A stretch of DNA of 35,358 nt from Patescibacteria group bacterium (GTDB lineage: Bacteria; Patescibacteriota; Minisyncoccia; Phycocordibacterales; Phycocordibacteraceae). Shown in pieces: positions 6,070 through 12,773 of the stretch. The DNA is taken from NCBI GenBank assembly GCA_013815345.1, contig JACDGK010000001.1:67076-102433 (forward strand). Direction: 5' to 3'. The notes under the pieces were generated by a model. It saw only the letters and a list, made by a program, of their open reading frames with translations. It was not told the origin of the DNA and did no database searches. How positions within the stretch are numbered: position 1 is the stretch's first letter; each line of letters opens with the position of its first letter. A program made the translations under genes and the position numbers.

Positions 6070-7899
6070 ATGTGTGGAATAGTCGGCTACATTGGCTCTA
6101 AGAACGCAACGCCCTTTCTCATAGAGGGTCTTAGGGCCCTTGAATATCGAGGCTATGATTCTGCCGGAATCTACGTCGCCGGAAAAGGAGCTATTAAACG
6201 TGCAGGAAAGGTGTCGAATCTTGCGGAAAGTATCCCTGCTGGTTTTGCGGGACCATCGGGTATTGCGCATACGCGATGGGCAACGCATGGTGCTCCAACT
6301 GAAAAAAACGCCCATCCACATTCCGATGACACAGGTACGGTGTGGCTAGTTCATAACGGCATTATTGAAAATTATGCCGAGATTCGAACACGACTCCAAG
6401 ATACCGGTATTATTTTTCAATCTGAAACCGACACGGAGGTACTCGCGCAACTTATCGGATGGTACTACGCCGAAAACATTCCGCTTGAGGAAGCCGTGAG
6501 CGAAGCATTAAAAGAAGTTCGAGGCGCGTATGGCATTGCCGTTGCTTCTACTCGTGAACCCGAAAAGCTTATTGCCGCACGTCTTGGAAGCCCACTCATG
6601 ATAGGCATTGGGGACGAAGGCTACTACATCGCGTCAGATGCAACGCCGGTACTCTCGCACACGCGGCAAGTTATTTATTTAAGTGATGGTGAAATGGCTG
6701 TTCTCACCCCCGAAGCTTATTCGATTATGACGTTGATGCGCGATCCTTTAGATAAAGAGGTGGAAACATTGGAGTGGGATCTTGAAGCTGCTCAAAAGAA
6801 AGGCTACGAGCATTTCATGCTCAAAGAGATTATGGAAGCGCCCGAAGTATTGGAAAATACCTTGCGTGGAAGGTTGGATATTGAAAACAACGCGATTCAT
6901 TTAGGAGGCCTTCGCGAAGTTGAAGATGCTCTTCGCAACGCGAAACGAATCATTATCACTGGTTGTGGAAGTGCGTACTATGCAGGACTAGTTGGAGAAC
7001 TACTTATTGAAGAACTCGCCGGGATACCGGTGGAAGTAGAAATAGCCTCGGAGCTTCGCTATCGGCGATTTACCACGACTCCCGAAGATACGATTCTGAT
7101 TGCCGTCTCTCAATCAGGCGAGACCGCCGATACTCTTGAGGCAATTCGTGAAGCAAAGAAGCACGGTATGCTCACGCTCGGCATCGTGAATGCCGTTGGC
7201 TCAACGATCGCCCGCGAAACAGATGCGGGAGTATACAACCACGCAGGGCCTGAGATAGGCGTTGCATCAACAAAAGCGTTTCTTTCTCAAATGACTGTTT
7301 TTGCACTGGTCGCCCTCTTGCTCCGTGAGTTACACACGGAGCGATCAGACGCCCATTCGTCTGCGGAGATCATTCGACAACTCACCCGTATGCCCGAATA
7401 TGCTCGTCGGATTCTTGAAAATACTGATAGCATCGCAGCGATAGCAGCTAGGCATGTGGATATGCGTGACGCGCTCTACATTGGCAGGAAGTTTCAGTAT
7501 CCTATCGCGTACGAAGGTGCTTTGAAATTAAAAGAAATATCCTATGTGCATGCTGAGGCATACGGGGCAGGCGAGATGAAGCACGGCCCGATTGCACTTA
7601 TTGATTCGAGCTTCCCCACTGTCGCGCTCATGCCCAGAGATTCTTTGTATGAGAAGACACGATCGAATATCGAAGAAATACGCGCACGTGGCGGAAAAAT
7701 AATTACGATAACGACCGGAGATACTGCGGACGCTGAGCTACTCACTGAAGATGTGATTATCGTCCCCGACACACACGAAGCGCTTATGCCGATACTTACG
7801 ACGATCCCACTTCAACTCTTTGCGTACTATGTTGCGCTCGCCCGTAACCTCCCTATCGACATGCCCCGTAATCTCGCAAAGTCAGTAACGGTTGAATAA
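6070..7899 (+). CDS. glmS: Glutamine--fructose-6-phosphate aminotransferase (isomerizing)
   Basis: GlmS converts fructose-6-phosphate and glutamine to glucosamine-6-phosphate, the entry step to UDP-GlcNAc for peptidoglycan and surface glycans. From the ATG at 6070 it has 609 residues, the standard length. Cys2 (MCGIVGYIG) is the N-terminal nucleophile of the glutaminase domain once Met is removed; EYRGYDSAG, HTRWATHG and HNGIIENY complete that site. The two SIS domains show TGCGSAYYAG, SQSGETADT and GVASTKAFLSQ. The C-terminus PRNLAKSVTVE is the classical ending, with the catalytic Lys. The open frame extends 34 codons upstream, but Cys must be residue 2. It is a stand-alone gene that feeds the glycan locus further right. 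Confidence 0.97.
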   Translation: MCGIVGYIGSKNATPFLIEGLRALEYRGYDSAGIYVAGKGAIKRAGKVSNLAESIPAGFAGPSGIAHTRWATHGAPTEKNAHPHSDDTGTVWLVHNGIIENYAEIRTRLQDTGIIFQSETDTEVLAQLIGWYYAENIPLEEAVSEALKEVRGAYGIAVASTREPEKLIAARLGSPLMIGIGDEGYYIASDATPVLSHTRQVIYLSDGEMAVLTPEAYSIMTLMRDPLDKEVETLEWDLEAAQKKGYEHFMLKEIMEAPEVLENTLRGRLDIENNAIHLGGLREVEDALRNAKRIIITGCGSAYYAGLVGELLIEELAGIPVEVEIASELRYRRFTTTPEDTILIAVSQSGETADTLEAIREAKKHGMLTLGIVNAVGSTIARETDAGVYNHAGPEIGVASTKAFLSQMTVFALVALLLRELHTERSDAHSSAEIIRQLTRMPEYARRILENTDSIAAIAARHVDMRDALYIGRKFQYPIAYEGALKLKEISYVHAEAYGAGEMKHGPIALIDSSFPTVALMPRDSLYEKTRSNIEEIRARGGKIITITTGDTADAELLTEDVIIVPDTHEALMPILTTIPLQLFAYYVALARNLPIDMPRNLAKSVTVE

Positions 7900-7909
7900 C
7901 TTTTTTAAA

Positions 7910-8026
7910 TTAGTGAATACCGTTAGAGCCAATTGGAGCTACAGTATCGGAGAATAAATAATCGGCACCAAGGAAGAATGCTATCAATACTACTAATGCT
8001 ATAAGTATAATTTTTAAGATTTTCAT
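7910..8026 (-). CDS. 38-residue single-pass membrane peptide
   Basis: A short ORF directly following the GH5-like gene (2-nt gap): one hydrophobic helix (about residues 4-23, starting MKILKIILIALVVLIAFFLG) after a Lys, then a polar tail DYLFSDTVAPIGSNGIH. A GGAGG lies about 15 nt before the ATG inside the upstream gene, so translation may be coupled. There is no recognisable family. The position within an operon and the sensible topology (positive-inside N-terminus) support it being real, but coding potential is hard to judge at this length. Confidence 0.45.
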   Translation of the reverse strand: MKILKIILIALVVLIAFFLGADYLFSDTVAPIGSNGIH

Positions 8027-8028
8027 AA

Positions 8029-9276
8029 TTATTCGGTCGTTCCTCCACGGAAAAAAGTACTGAGCCTCGCTATCCAGTCTGGCTTCTGAATCCACGATCC
8101 GTCCGATGTCTGATATACAACGCCTATATCACCGTCTGCTAAACCTTTCGAGGTAGTAGGCGAGCGATACGTCCAGTACGCAAAGCCAATATTATTAGTG
8201 TGAAAGAGGTCAAGCACATCCTGTACATATTGGAAACCGCCGGGAGTTCCACTCCTGATACCAACCTGATTAATGAAAATGGGGACGGCATGAGCATCGC
8301 GGAAATGAGTCGCACAGCCAAGCAAACCGCTAAGGAATGTTTTGTTCAACGTTACCACCTGACCTTTGCCGGAATAATTACACACATCAGAGCTCAATCC
8401 TTGATCTTGATAAGAGCCAGGATACCCGGTGAGCGTGGCACCGGGAGTTTTGATCTCCTTCACATATGCCGGAAGTTCGTAGAAATTTGCCGTATAGATC
8501 ACATTGCTTTGATCAGGAATATATACTTGTTCCAGATCACGGATTTCATAGTCTTTTGACGGACCGATGATAACAGGCGTGACTGGATCCACCGTACGCA
8601 CCGCGGTTATGAGTTTTTCGTAGAAAGCTTTTACGTCGGTATTCGTAAATGGTTTTGGTGGATGTGGCTCGGAAAGCAGCTCGTATGACGCGATGTAGGG
8701 AGTGTCTTTATAACGATTTGCGAGAAATTCCCACATCTGTATATACTGCGGAATTATTTTTGGATTGGTCCAGAAATCACAATCGCCACCACGTACCATC
8801 ACATCTACCCATAGGTGTTGCGAGGTTGCCCATGCAACTTCTTGATCGACGAGCGCAAGATTAGCAGGGAGAATGTTGCCCGGTGCCCCCGAGTCATAGC
8901 TGTCTTGCGAGCTTTTGCTCTTCTGGGTGCCAGCACCGCAACTCGTCGCTTTTGAGCCATCCCCGAAATACCACGAGAGCGGAATACGGACAATGTTTGC
9001 ACCTTGGGCGATATTATCTGCCGCGTCTTGCTGCTCGGCAGTCCCCCAATCACCCCAGTTGTAGCCGCGAAATATAAATGGTTTACCGTCTGGTGCGTAA
9101 ATGGTACTTCCTTTTATGGTGAGACGTTCCGGACCGGATGTAGTGTTATGAGGCAATAGATTTCCCACGCCAAGATTTGTAATGTTGCCCTGATTGCTGT
9201 ACCAAAAGACTCCCACTCCTACGAGAATGATAAGAATCAGCGCTCCGAAGATGAGGAAATAACTTCTCTTCTGCAT
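8029..9276 (-). CDS. Membrane-anchored GH5-like protein, nucleophile Glu replaced
   Basis: A 415-residue protein with an N-terminal membrane anchor (about residues 6-26) and an extracytoplasmic TIM-barrel of the cellulase (GH5, clan A) type. The order is family-like: GKPFIFRGYNWG (65-75), ANIVRIPLSWYF (93-104), WVDVMVRGGDC (156-166), then YELLSEPHPP with E203 in the position of the acid/base of the usual NEP motif, although the Asn is Ser. The nucleophile strand reads VPIFINQVGIRSG, where Gln337 (codon CAG) stands where GH5 enzymes have Glu (usually GEFG). Both catalytic motifs are thus altered, suggesting a weak or non-catalytic glycan-binding role. It belongs to a minus-strand run of small membrane proteins. 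Substrate unknown. Confidence 0.75.
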   Translation of the reverse strand: MQKRSYFLIFGALILIILVGVGVFWYSNQGNITNLGVGNLLPHNTTSGPERLTIKGSTIYAPDGKPFIFRGYNWGDWGTAEQQDAADNIAQGANIVRIPLSWYFGDGSKATSCGAGTQKSKSSQDSYDSGAPGNILPANLALVDQEVAWATSQHLWVDVMVRGGDCDFWTNPKIIPQYIQMWEFLANRYKDTPYIASYELLSEPHPPKPFTNTDVKAFYEKLITAVRTVDPVTPVIIGPSKDYEIRDLEQVYIPDQSNVIYTANFYELPAYVKEIKTPGATLTGYPGSYQDQGLSSDVCNYSGKGQVVTLNKTFLSGLLGCATHFRDAHAVPIFINQVGIRSGTPGGFQYVQDVLDLFHTNNIGFAYWTYRSPTTSKGLADGDIGVVYQTSDGSWIQKPDWIARLSTFFRGGTTE

Positions 9277-9285
9277 GCTAAAAAT

Positions 9286-9510
9286 TTATTTCACTTCCTT
9301 CGCCGAGCTAAACCAGGTATAGATAAAGGAAAATATACTCAAGATAAGAGCTGCAAGACCATGTTTGAAATGAATGGTTGCAGATCCTATTTCATATCCA
9401 GGCACATACGTAGGAAGGTGTCCTGCTGGTGTCGTCCAATAGAATATGGCAATTCCCAGGAACACGACTCCCCCAATAATGCCCAGGCCGGTAAGTAATT
9501 TTTTATTCAT
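9286..9510 (-). CDS. Small two-pass membrane protein, 74 residues
   Basis: From the ATG at 9510 the product has two hydrophobic segments (about residues 5-24 and 50-67) joined by a short polar loop (TTPAGHLPTYVPGYEIG) and a His-bearing start to the second helix (SATIHFKHGLAAL). Small proteins of this shape are frequent in CPR genomes and have no known function. The frame is open to 9795, but the upstream part is the out-of-frame shadow of the 66-residue gene. It starts 41 nt after that gene and ends 9 nt before the GH5-like gene, so it is probably cotranscribed. Confidence 0.65.
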   Translation of the reverse strand: MNKKLLTGLGIIGGVVFLGIAIFYWTTPAGHLPTYVPGYEIGSATIHFKHGLAALILSIFSFIYTWFSSAKEVK

Positions 9511-9551
9511 ATCCAGGTGAGCTCGCAATGGCGGAAGATTGGATGTGGTAC

Positions 9552-9752
9552 TTACCCAGCTTGCGACCCAAGAATAAAGTTCACAAGTTTCGGTACCCAT
9601 ATGTTCTGAGTGAAGAGAAGTCCTATTCCAAGAATAATAAGCACGAGCAGAAAAATTCGTATAAACGTAATAAATGAAGAGGTTTCTGATTTTGTAGATA
9701 CTGTAGTGGTGGTAGTCGTCGTTGTTTGTTGCGAGCTTGGTGTTGTTTCCAT
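9552..9752 (-). CDS. Thr-rich single-pass membrane protein, 66 residues
   Basis: From the ATG at 9752, a polar N-terminus with a run of eight Thr (METTPSSQQ then Thr8, residues 1-17) precedes one strong hydrophobic helix (about 33-53) and a short tail (WVPKLVNFILGSQAG). I recognise no family. A TATACT ends 6 nt before the ATG, which supports this start and makes it the first gene of the operon 9752-7910. The Thr run is encoded by a simple ACA/ACG/ACT/ACC repeat and could vary in length between strains. Confidence 0.6.
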   Translation of the reverse strand: METTPSSQQTTTTTTTTVSTKSETSSFITFIRIFLLVLIILGIGLLFTQNIWVPKLVNFILGSQAG

Positions 9753-9758
9753 AAAAAG

Positions 9759-9764
9759 AGTATA
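9759..9764 (-). promoter_or_regulatory. -10 element 6 nt from the start of the Thr-rich protein gene
   Basis: TATACT on the minus strand ends exactly 6 nt before the ATG, so the predicted +1 coincides with the A of ATG. A GCGACA at 18-bp spacing (9783-9788) is a partial -35. Confidence 0.45.
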
Positions 9765-9869
9765 GCAAGAGTTCAAACGTACTGTCGCCCGACATATGGG
9801 GACTTGTATTTACTTATTCAAAACCGATGCGCACTCTCGTGGACGAGATTGGGACTAAGATTAGTAAAA

Positions 9870-10643
9870 TTAAATAGACTCGCCTGGAGCAGGCTCCTTT
9901 AAAAATTCAAGTTCTCGCTTTAAGAGTTCGATCACTTGCGGATTGCAAACATGCTCAAGAGAAACAAAAGTAAGTTGGCCATACGGCACAACATTCCTTC
10001 GTTTCGCCTGGTATATATCCCAACAAATGCGTGCGAGTGTTCCGGACATGAACGTAAATCCTTCATTAATGACCTTATCCGCAACATCGGCTAGATTCGA
10101 AAATATCTGATGTGGCTGACCATGGGTAAAGATTACAGGCTCTATAGAATTACCAAACCGTTCCATATTCTCGGAAAGAGTAATGACTCCAGAATAGAAC
10201 CTTTTCAGAATGTCTCGATAACTTTCTCCAGACGCACTGAAATATTCCCGCAATTTCGGATAGCGATACATACCATTCTCCCGTAGCAATGGATCGCCAA
10301 AATGATAGTCGAGATTATCCTTGGAAGAATCCTCGATATTAAAGGTTTCTGCGCTGAATATCTTGCCCCCGATCTTAAGCCCTTCAAATGAGTCGCCCGG
10401 TACATATCCTTTGGGCAAAATAAATTCGCCTTGATCAATTTCACGTAGATTCTGATCAATCTCTATTTTTACCCTTATGCCTGAAGACATAGTAGCCAGA
10501 TTCTCACGAACTAATTCGGCGGAACGCATCGCACGCCGTTTGGGAGATACGCAGAACAGAAGCAACTTGTGACCTGACGCCATCGCATACTGATATAGAG
10601 CATTTGCCATTTCAGTGGCTCGTTCTTCCTGGCCAGGAATCAA
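9870..10643 (-). CDS. Histidine phosphatase-like protein, 5' end interrupted by TAA
   Basis: The open part codes for up to 257 residues (from TTG 10643) of a histidine phosphatase (phosphoglycerate-mutase-like) fold. SPKRRAMRSAELV (about residues 33-45) matches the family's second phosphate-binding motif and FTHGQPHQ (about 173-180) the C-terminal catalytic HG. The first motif, normally RHGE or RHAE, appears just upstream of the TTG as R-D-A-E, with Asp (GAT) where the phospho-accepting His (CAT) belongs. Five codons before the TTG is an in-frame TAA (10659-10661). Before that, the same frame runs back 20 codons to an ATG overlapping the Nudix stop. The gene therefore looks disabled, by two lesions, or is expressed as a shortened protein without its nucleophile. 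Confidence 0.55.
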   Translation of the reverse strand: MIPGQEERATEMANALYQYAMASGHKLLLFCVSPKRRAMRSAELVRENLATMSSGIRVKIEIDQNLREIDQGEFILPKGYVPGDSFEGLKIGGKIFSAETFNIEDSSKDNLDYHFGDPLLRENGMYRYPKLREYFSASGESYRDILKRFYSGVITLSENMERFGNSIEPVIFTHGQPHQIFSNLADVADKVINEGFTFMSGTLARICWDIYQAKRRNVVPYGQLTFVSLEHVCNPQVIELLKRELEFLKEPAPGESI

Positions 10644-10658
10644 CTCCGCATCACGGCC

Positions 10659-10721
10659 TTATGTTAGATCATCCTGATCTTCGAGATGTTTTGCTATCGG
10701 AATGCTTAAATTTTCCTTCAT
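10659..10721 (-). pseudogene. Severed 5' end of the histidine phosphatase gene
   Basis: ATG at 10721 shares ATGA with the TGA of the Nudix gene, the usual sign of translational coupling. The frame reads MKENLSIPIAKHLEDQDDLT and then TAA (10659-10661), continuing in the same frame into the phosphatase body. A single nonsense change would explain the split; a sequencing error or a natural short leader peptide are the alternatives. Confidence 0.5.
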
Positions 10722-11245
10722 ACCGATTTTACTGAAGAATCAAGAGCCATGTTCAGTATCTTGAGATCTCGTTTCCTAACATACGTACCTTCTTCATTAC
10801 GAGGTTCAATCTTCTCAAGGGTATCGATTGCTGCAATAATAGACATCCATTCAACGGTAAAACCCCGAGATTCTTCCTCCGGTTCTAGTATAGGATTTCC
10901 GATAGCAGAAGCTGTTGCGGAGTAGCAGTGGGAGTACTGAACAACTTTCTTGTGCCCTTTGATTTCGCAGATATGGCCCAGGAAGGTTATGCCAGAAATA
11001 TGTGCACCAATCTCTTCTTTGCATTCTCGTATCAATGCTTCAACCGGACTCTCTCCCGATTCTATGCCGCCGCCCGGCAGCTTATACCGGCCTTCTTTGG
11101 TTATGTGTATAAGTGCAATATCATCACGAGTATTCTTTACGATTGCTCGGACCGTATATCGCTGATTAAACGAAGTATAAACCTCTCGGGAAATCCTTTC
11201 AGGGTTTATTTCCGCGGCATCTTCACTCATTAAGACGTCTTCCAT
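10718..11245 (-). CDS. Nudix hydrolase
   Basis: A Nudix-fold hydrolase of about 175 residues that cleaves a nucleoside diphosphate linked to another moiety. The Nudix box is complete: GGGIESGESPVEALIRECKEEIG (read as two parts, GGGIESGESPVEAL and IRECKEEIG), matching GX5EX7REUXEEXGU with the metal-binding Glu residues. The preceding YKLPGG strand is typical. The start is uncertain: ATG 11245 has TATCCT 8 nt upstream, while ATG 11230 (MSEDAAE) has GGAAGA about 8 nt upstream and would give 170 residues. The stop overlaps the first ATG of the phosphatase frame by four bases, implying an operon of a Nudix enzyme and a phosphatase acting on related nucleotides. Substrate unknown. Confidence 0.87.
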   Translation of the reverse strand: MEDVLMSEDAAEINPERISREVYTSFNQRYTVRAIVKNTRDDIALIHITKEGRYKLPGGGIESGESPVEALIRECKEEIGAHISGITFLGHICEIKGHKKVVQYSHCYSATASAIGNPILEPEEESRGFTVEWMSIIAAIDTLEKIEPRNEEGTYVRKRDLKILNMALDSSVKSV

Positions 11246-11274
11246 ACATACACAGGATATCACTTATTGGAACC

Positions 11275-11304
11275 AGAAAGACCGCCCACATGAGCGGTCT
11301 TTCT
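11275..11304. terminator. Hairpin with 11-bp stem
   Basis: AGAAAGACCGC (11275-11285) pairs with GCGGTCTTTCT (11294-11304) around an 8-nt loop. Lying between the tRNA/repeat region and the Nudix gene, it may stop minus-strand readthrough from the tRNAs. The U-tract is short (CUUUCU). Confidence 0.55.
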
Positions 11305-11320
11305 GTAATTTCGAACGTTG

Positions 11321-11340
11321 GCGCGGTCGAAGGGACTTGA
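11321..11340 (-). repeat. 20-bp duplicate of the tRNA-Asp 3' end
   Basis: The 20 bases here (GCGCGGTCGAAGGGACTTGA on the plus strand) recur exactly at 11488-11507, where they form the 3' acceptor arm and part of the T-arm of tRNA-Asp. The copies are direct repeats 167 bp apart. A displaced copy of a tRNA 3' end is what site-specific integration into a tRNA gene leaves behind. The 147 bp between the copies is too short to code for an integrase, so at most this is a remnant or a non-autonomous element. Confidence 0.6.
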
Positions 11341-11433
11341 CTCGCGTCACTAAGCTCGAAGGCTCGCTAAGTGCGCCAGCCGCGGCTCAGCATTCATGCC
11401 CCGCAGGAATGCTTCCGCCGTTCAAGTCCCTTC
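11329..11433. repeat. GC-rich palindromic element bounded by inverted tRNA-Asp fragments
   Basis: GAAGGGACTTGA (11329-11340) and its exact reverse complement TCAAGTCCCTTC (11422-11433) form 12-bp ends. The second arm extends to 14 nt of match with tRNA-Asp, in inverted orientation. Inside are a 10-bp palindrome AGCCGCGGCT (11378-11387) and a hairpin GCATTC/GAATGC (11390-11412). The segment is clearly more GC-rich than its surroundings and holds no plausible protein ORF. It could be an extragenic palindromic repeat family or a structured RNA. Confidence 0.5.
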
Positions 11434-11449
11434 TCTCACACATGAGATA

Positions 11450-11482
11450 CAGAAAATGCCGGAAAGAATCCGGCATTTTCTG
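11450..11482 (-). terminator. Terminator of tRNA-Asp
   Basis: CAGAAAATGCCGG (11450-11462) pairs perfectly over 13 bp with CCGGCATTTTCTG (11470-11482), loop of 7. It begins 6 nt past the tRNA-Asp 3' end on the minus strand, and the RNA descending arm ends in AUUUUCU. Confidence 0.75.
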
Positions 11483-11488
11483 ATCTAG

Positions 11489-11562
11489 CGCGGTCGAAGG
11501 GACTTGAACCCTCGATCTCCGCCGTGACAGGGCGGCGCTTTAACCAGCTAAGCTACGACCGC
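11489..11562 (-). tRNA. tRNA-Asp (anticodon GTC)
   Basis: The reverse strand folds with acceptor GCGGTCG/CGACCGC, D-arm GCTT..AGC, anticodon stem CCGCC/GGCGG with loop CTGTCAC (anticodon GTC), and T-stem GAGGG/CCCTT with a standard TTCAAGT loop. Discriminator G is the Asp identity base; CCA is not encoded. Its 3' 20 bp are duplicated at 11321-11340. Confidence 0.95.
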
Positions 11563-11581
11563 AAACGAAGCTAACTTTCAG

Positions 11582-11610
11582 ACTTTAACGGTTTTTCGGC
11601 CTTCCAGCAA
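11582..11610 (-). promoter_or_regulatory. Possible promoter of tRNA-Asp
   Basis: TTGCTG (11605-11610 on the reverse strand) and TAAAGT (11582-11587) are 17 bp apart, with the -10 about 19 nt before the tRNA 5' end. Both hexamers are imperfect. Confidence 0.3.
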
Positions 11611-11670
11611 GGGTTTTAAATAAATCTCGAAGTGCAACAAGTCCCCACGCTGTATTTAATATAAATAGGG

Positions 11671-11742
11671 TGCCGGCGGGTGGAGTCGCGCCACCGTCTA
11701 GGGTTTATGAGTCCCTCGTTCTAACTCTTGAACTACGCCGGC
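11671..11742 (-). tRNA. tRNA-Met (anticodon CAT), atypical T-loop
   Basis: The reverse strand gives acceptor GCCGGCG/CGCCGGC, D-stem GTTC/GAAC, anticodon loop CTCATAA (CAT) on stem AGGGA/ACCCT with an A-A mismatch next to the loop, and T-stem GGTGG/CCACC. The T-loop is CGCGACT instead of TTCGANT, losing both U54 and U55. G1-C72 pairing argues against initiator tRNA; elongator Met is more likely than lysidine-type Ile, but the CAT anticodon alone cannot decide. CCA is not encoded. It is 108 nt upstream of tRNA-Asp. Confidence 0.8.
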
Positions 11743-11813
11743 ATTCAGAGGAATAGGCACTCTCCTCAGTAGCTTTACCTTACTATCTTATGGCTTCGTC
11801 TTCAAGAATTCCA

Positions 11814-12770
11814 CTATCCGAGCGCAAAAAGCCAGTATAAAAGGAAGAGCGCTGGAATCAAAAAGATAAATCCGACAGCGCCTGAAATCAGAATCGAATG
11901 AAAAACCGCAACACTCGTGAAGGCTGCCGTCACGGTAACCGAAGGATAGACGAGATACGGTAAGTGAAGATACACGCTACCGAAAAAGAGCATGCCGAAC
12001 GCCGTGCACGCAGCAAGAAATGACCACGTGAAGAGGCGAAAGTGAACGAAGATAGGTATGGAGAGTGCGACGATAGTAACCGCGATAAAACCGTTTGTTG
12101 CCGCGGACAAATGCGCAAGCGCGTACGGAGCGGTACGAAATGGTCCGGTTAAATAGAGCGCGGCTGCTCCGTACCATACTAGGAGCGCAAAGTAGCACAG
12201 ACGCGCAAGATACGGGTGGAAGGCTTTTCTCTGGGTGTATTCCAGAAAGAACGTTGAAGAAATCAATAGAATGGTCGTGATAACAAGAAGAATAAGTGAG
12301 ATCGAGAGTACATCAAGCGGCCACGGCATGCGCATGCCGGTCACCATGACGTGATAGAAGTTCGACAAAGTAAGTGCAGCACCCCAGCTACCCACGAAGA
12401 ACGCGAGGCGCCACGGCATGCGTCCGCTGTCCCCATAGAAAAGTCCAAGAATACCGATAATACGCACAATGAAGAACACCAATGCAATATAAATAACGGG
12501 AAAAAGAAGCGGTGAAAGGAGTGGCATCGCTTTTGGAAAACACGTAAAGAGAATCATCACAAAGAAGATGAGGAAGATATTTGTCGTCTCCCAAATAGGG
12601 TTAACGTAGCTACGAATTGTTTCTCGTTCCAGAAGTTTTTCAGGCAAAAAAAGATACAGCGCGGCACCAAACTCAATCGAGGAAAGCACGAGGTACAGAA
12701 ATAAAAAGATGGCACCCACACCGTACGCGATGTCAGGTGCGGTAATGGATGCGAAGAGAGAATGGAACAT
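11814..12770 (-). CDS. cydB: Cytochrome bd ubiquinol oxidase subunit II
   Basis: CydB pairs with CydA to form the bd-type terminal oxidase, which reduces oxygen to water with quinol and no proton pumping. The 318 residues form about eight to nine membrane helices. The family motif NPIWETTNIFLIFFVMILFTCFPKA (about residues 57-81) holds the conserved Trp-Glu-Thr and the FP. It is somewhat shorter than E. coli CydB (379), consistent with trimmed loops. The gene begins 3 nt after the cydA stop in the same strand, so it is cotranslated. Nothing downstream on this strand but the tRNAs follows closely. Confidence 0.88.
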   Translation of the reverse strand: MFHSLFASITAPDIAYGVGAIFLFLYLVLSSIEFGAALYLFLPEKLLERETIRSYVNPIWETTNIFLIFFVMILFTCFPKAMPLLSPLLFPVIYIALVFFIVRIIGILGLFYGDSGRMPWRLAFFVGSWGAALTLSNFYHVMVTGMRMPWPLDVLSISLILLVITTILLISSTFFLEYTQRKAFHPYLARLCYFALLVWYGAAALYLTGPFRTAPYALAHLSAATNGFIAVTIVALSIPIFVHFRLFTWSFLAACTAFGMLFFGSVYLHLPYLVYPSVTVTAAFTSVAVFHSILISGAVGFIFLIPALFLLYWLFALG

Positions 12771-12773
12771 AAA

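Noticed and set aside
9656-9795. N-terminal extension of the 74-residue membrane protein to 9795
   Set aside because: The extension is Tyr/Asn/His-rich noise out of frame with the 66-residue gene that has its own start signals.
11264-11813. CRISPR array or prophage in the gene-free stretch
   Set aside because: There are no regularly spaced repeats, only one tRNA-derived direct repeat, and no integrase or Cas frame.
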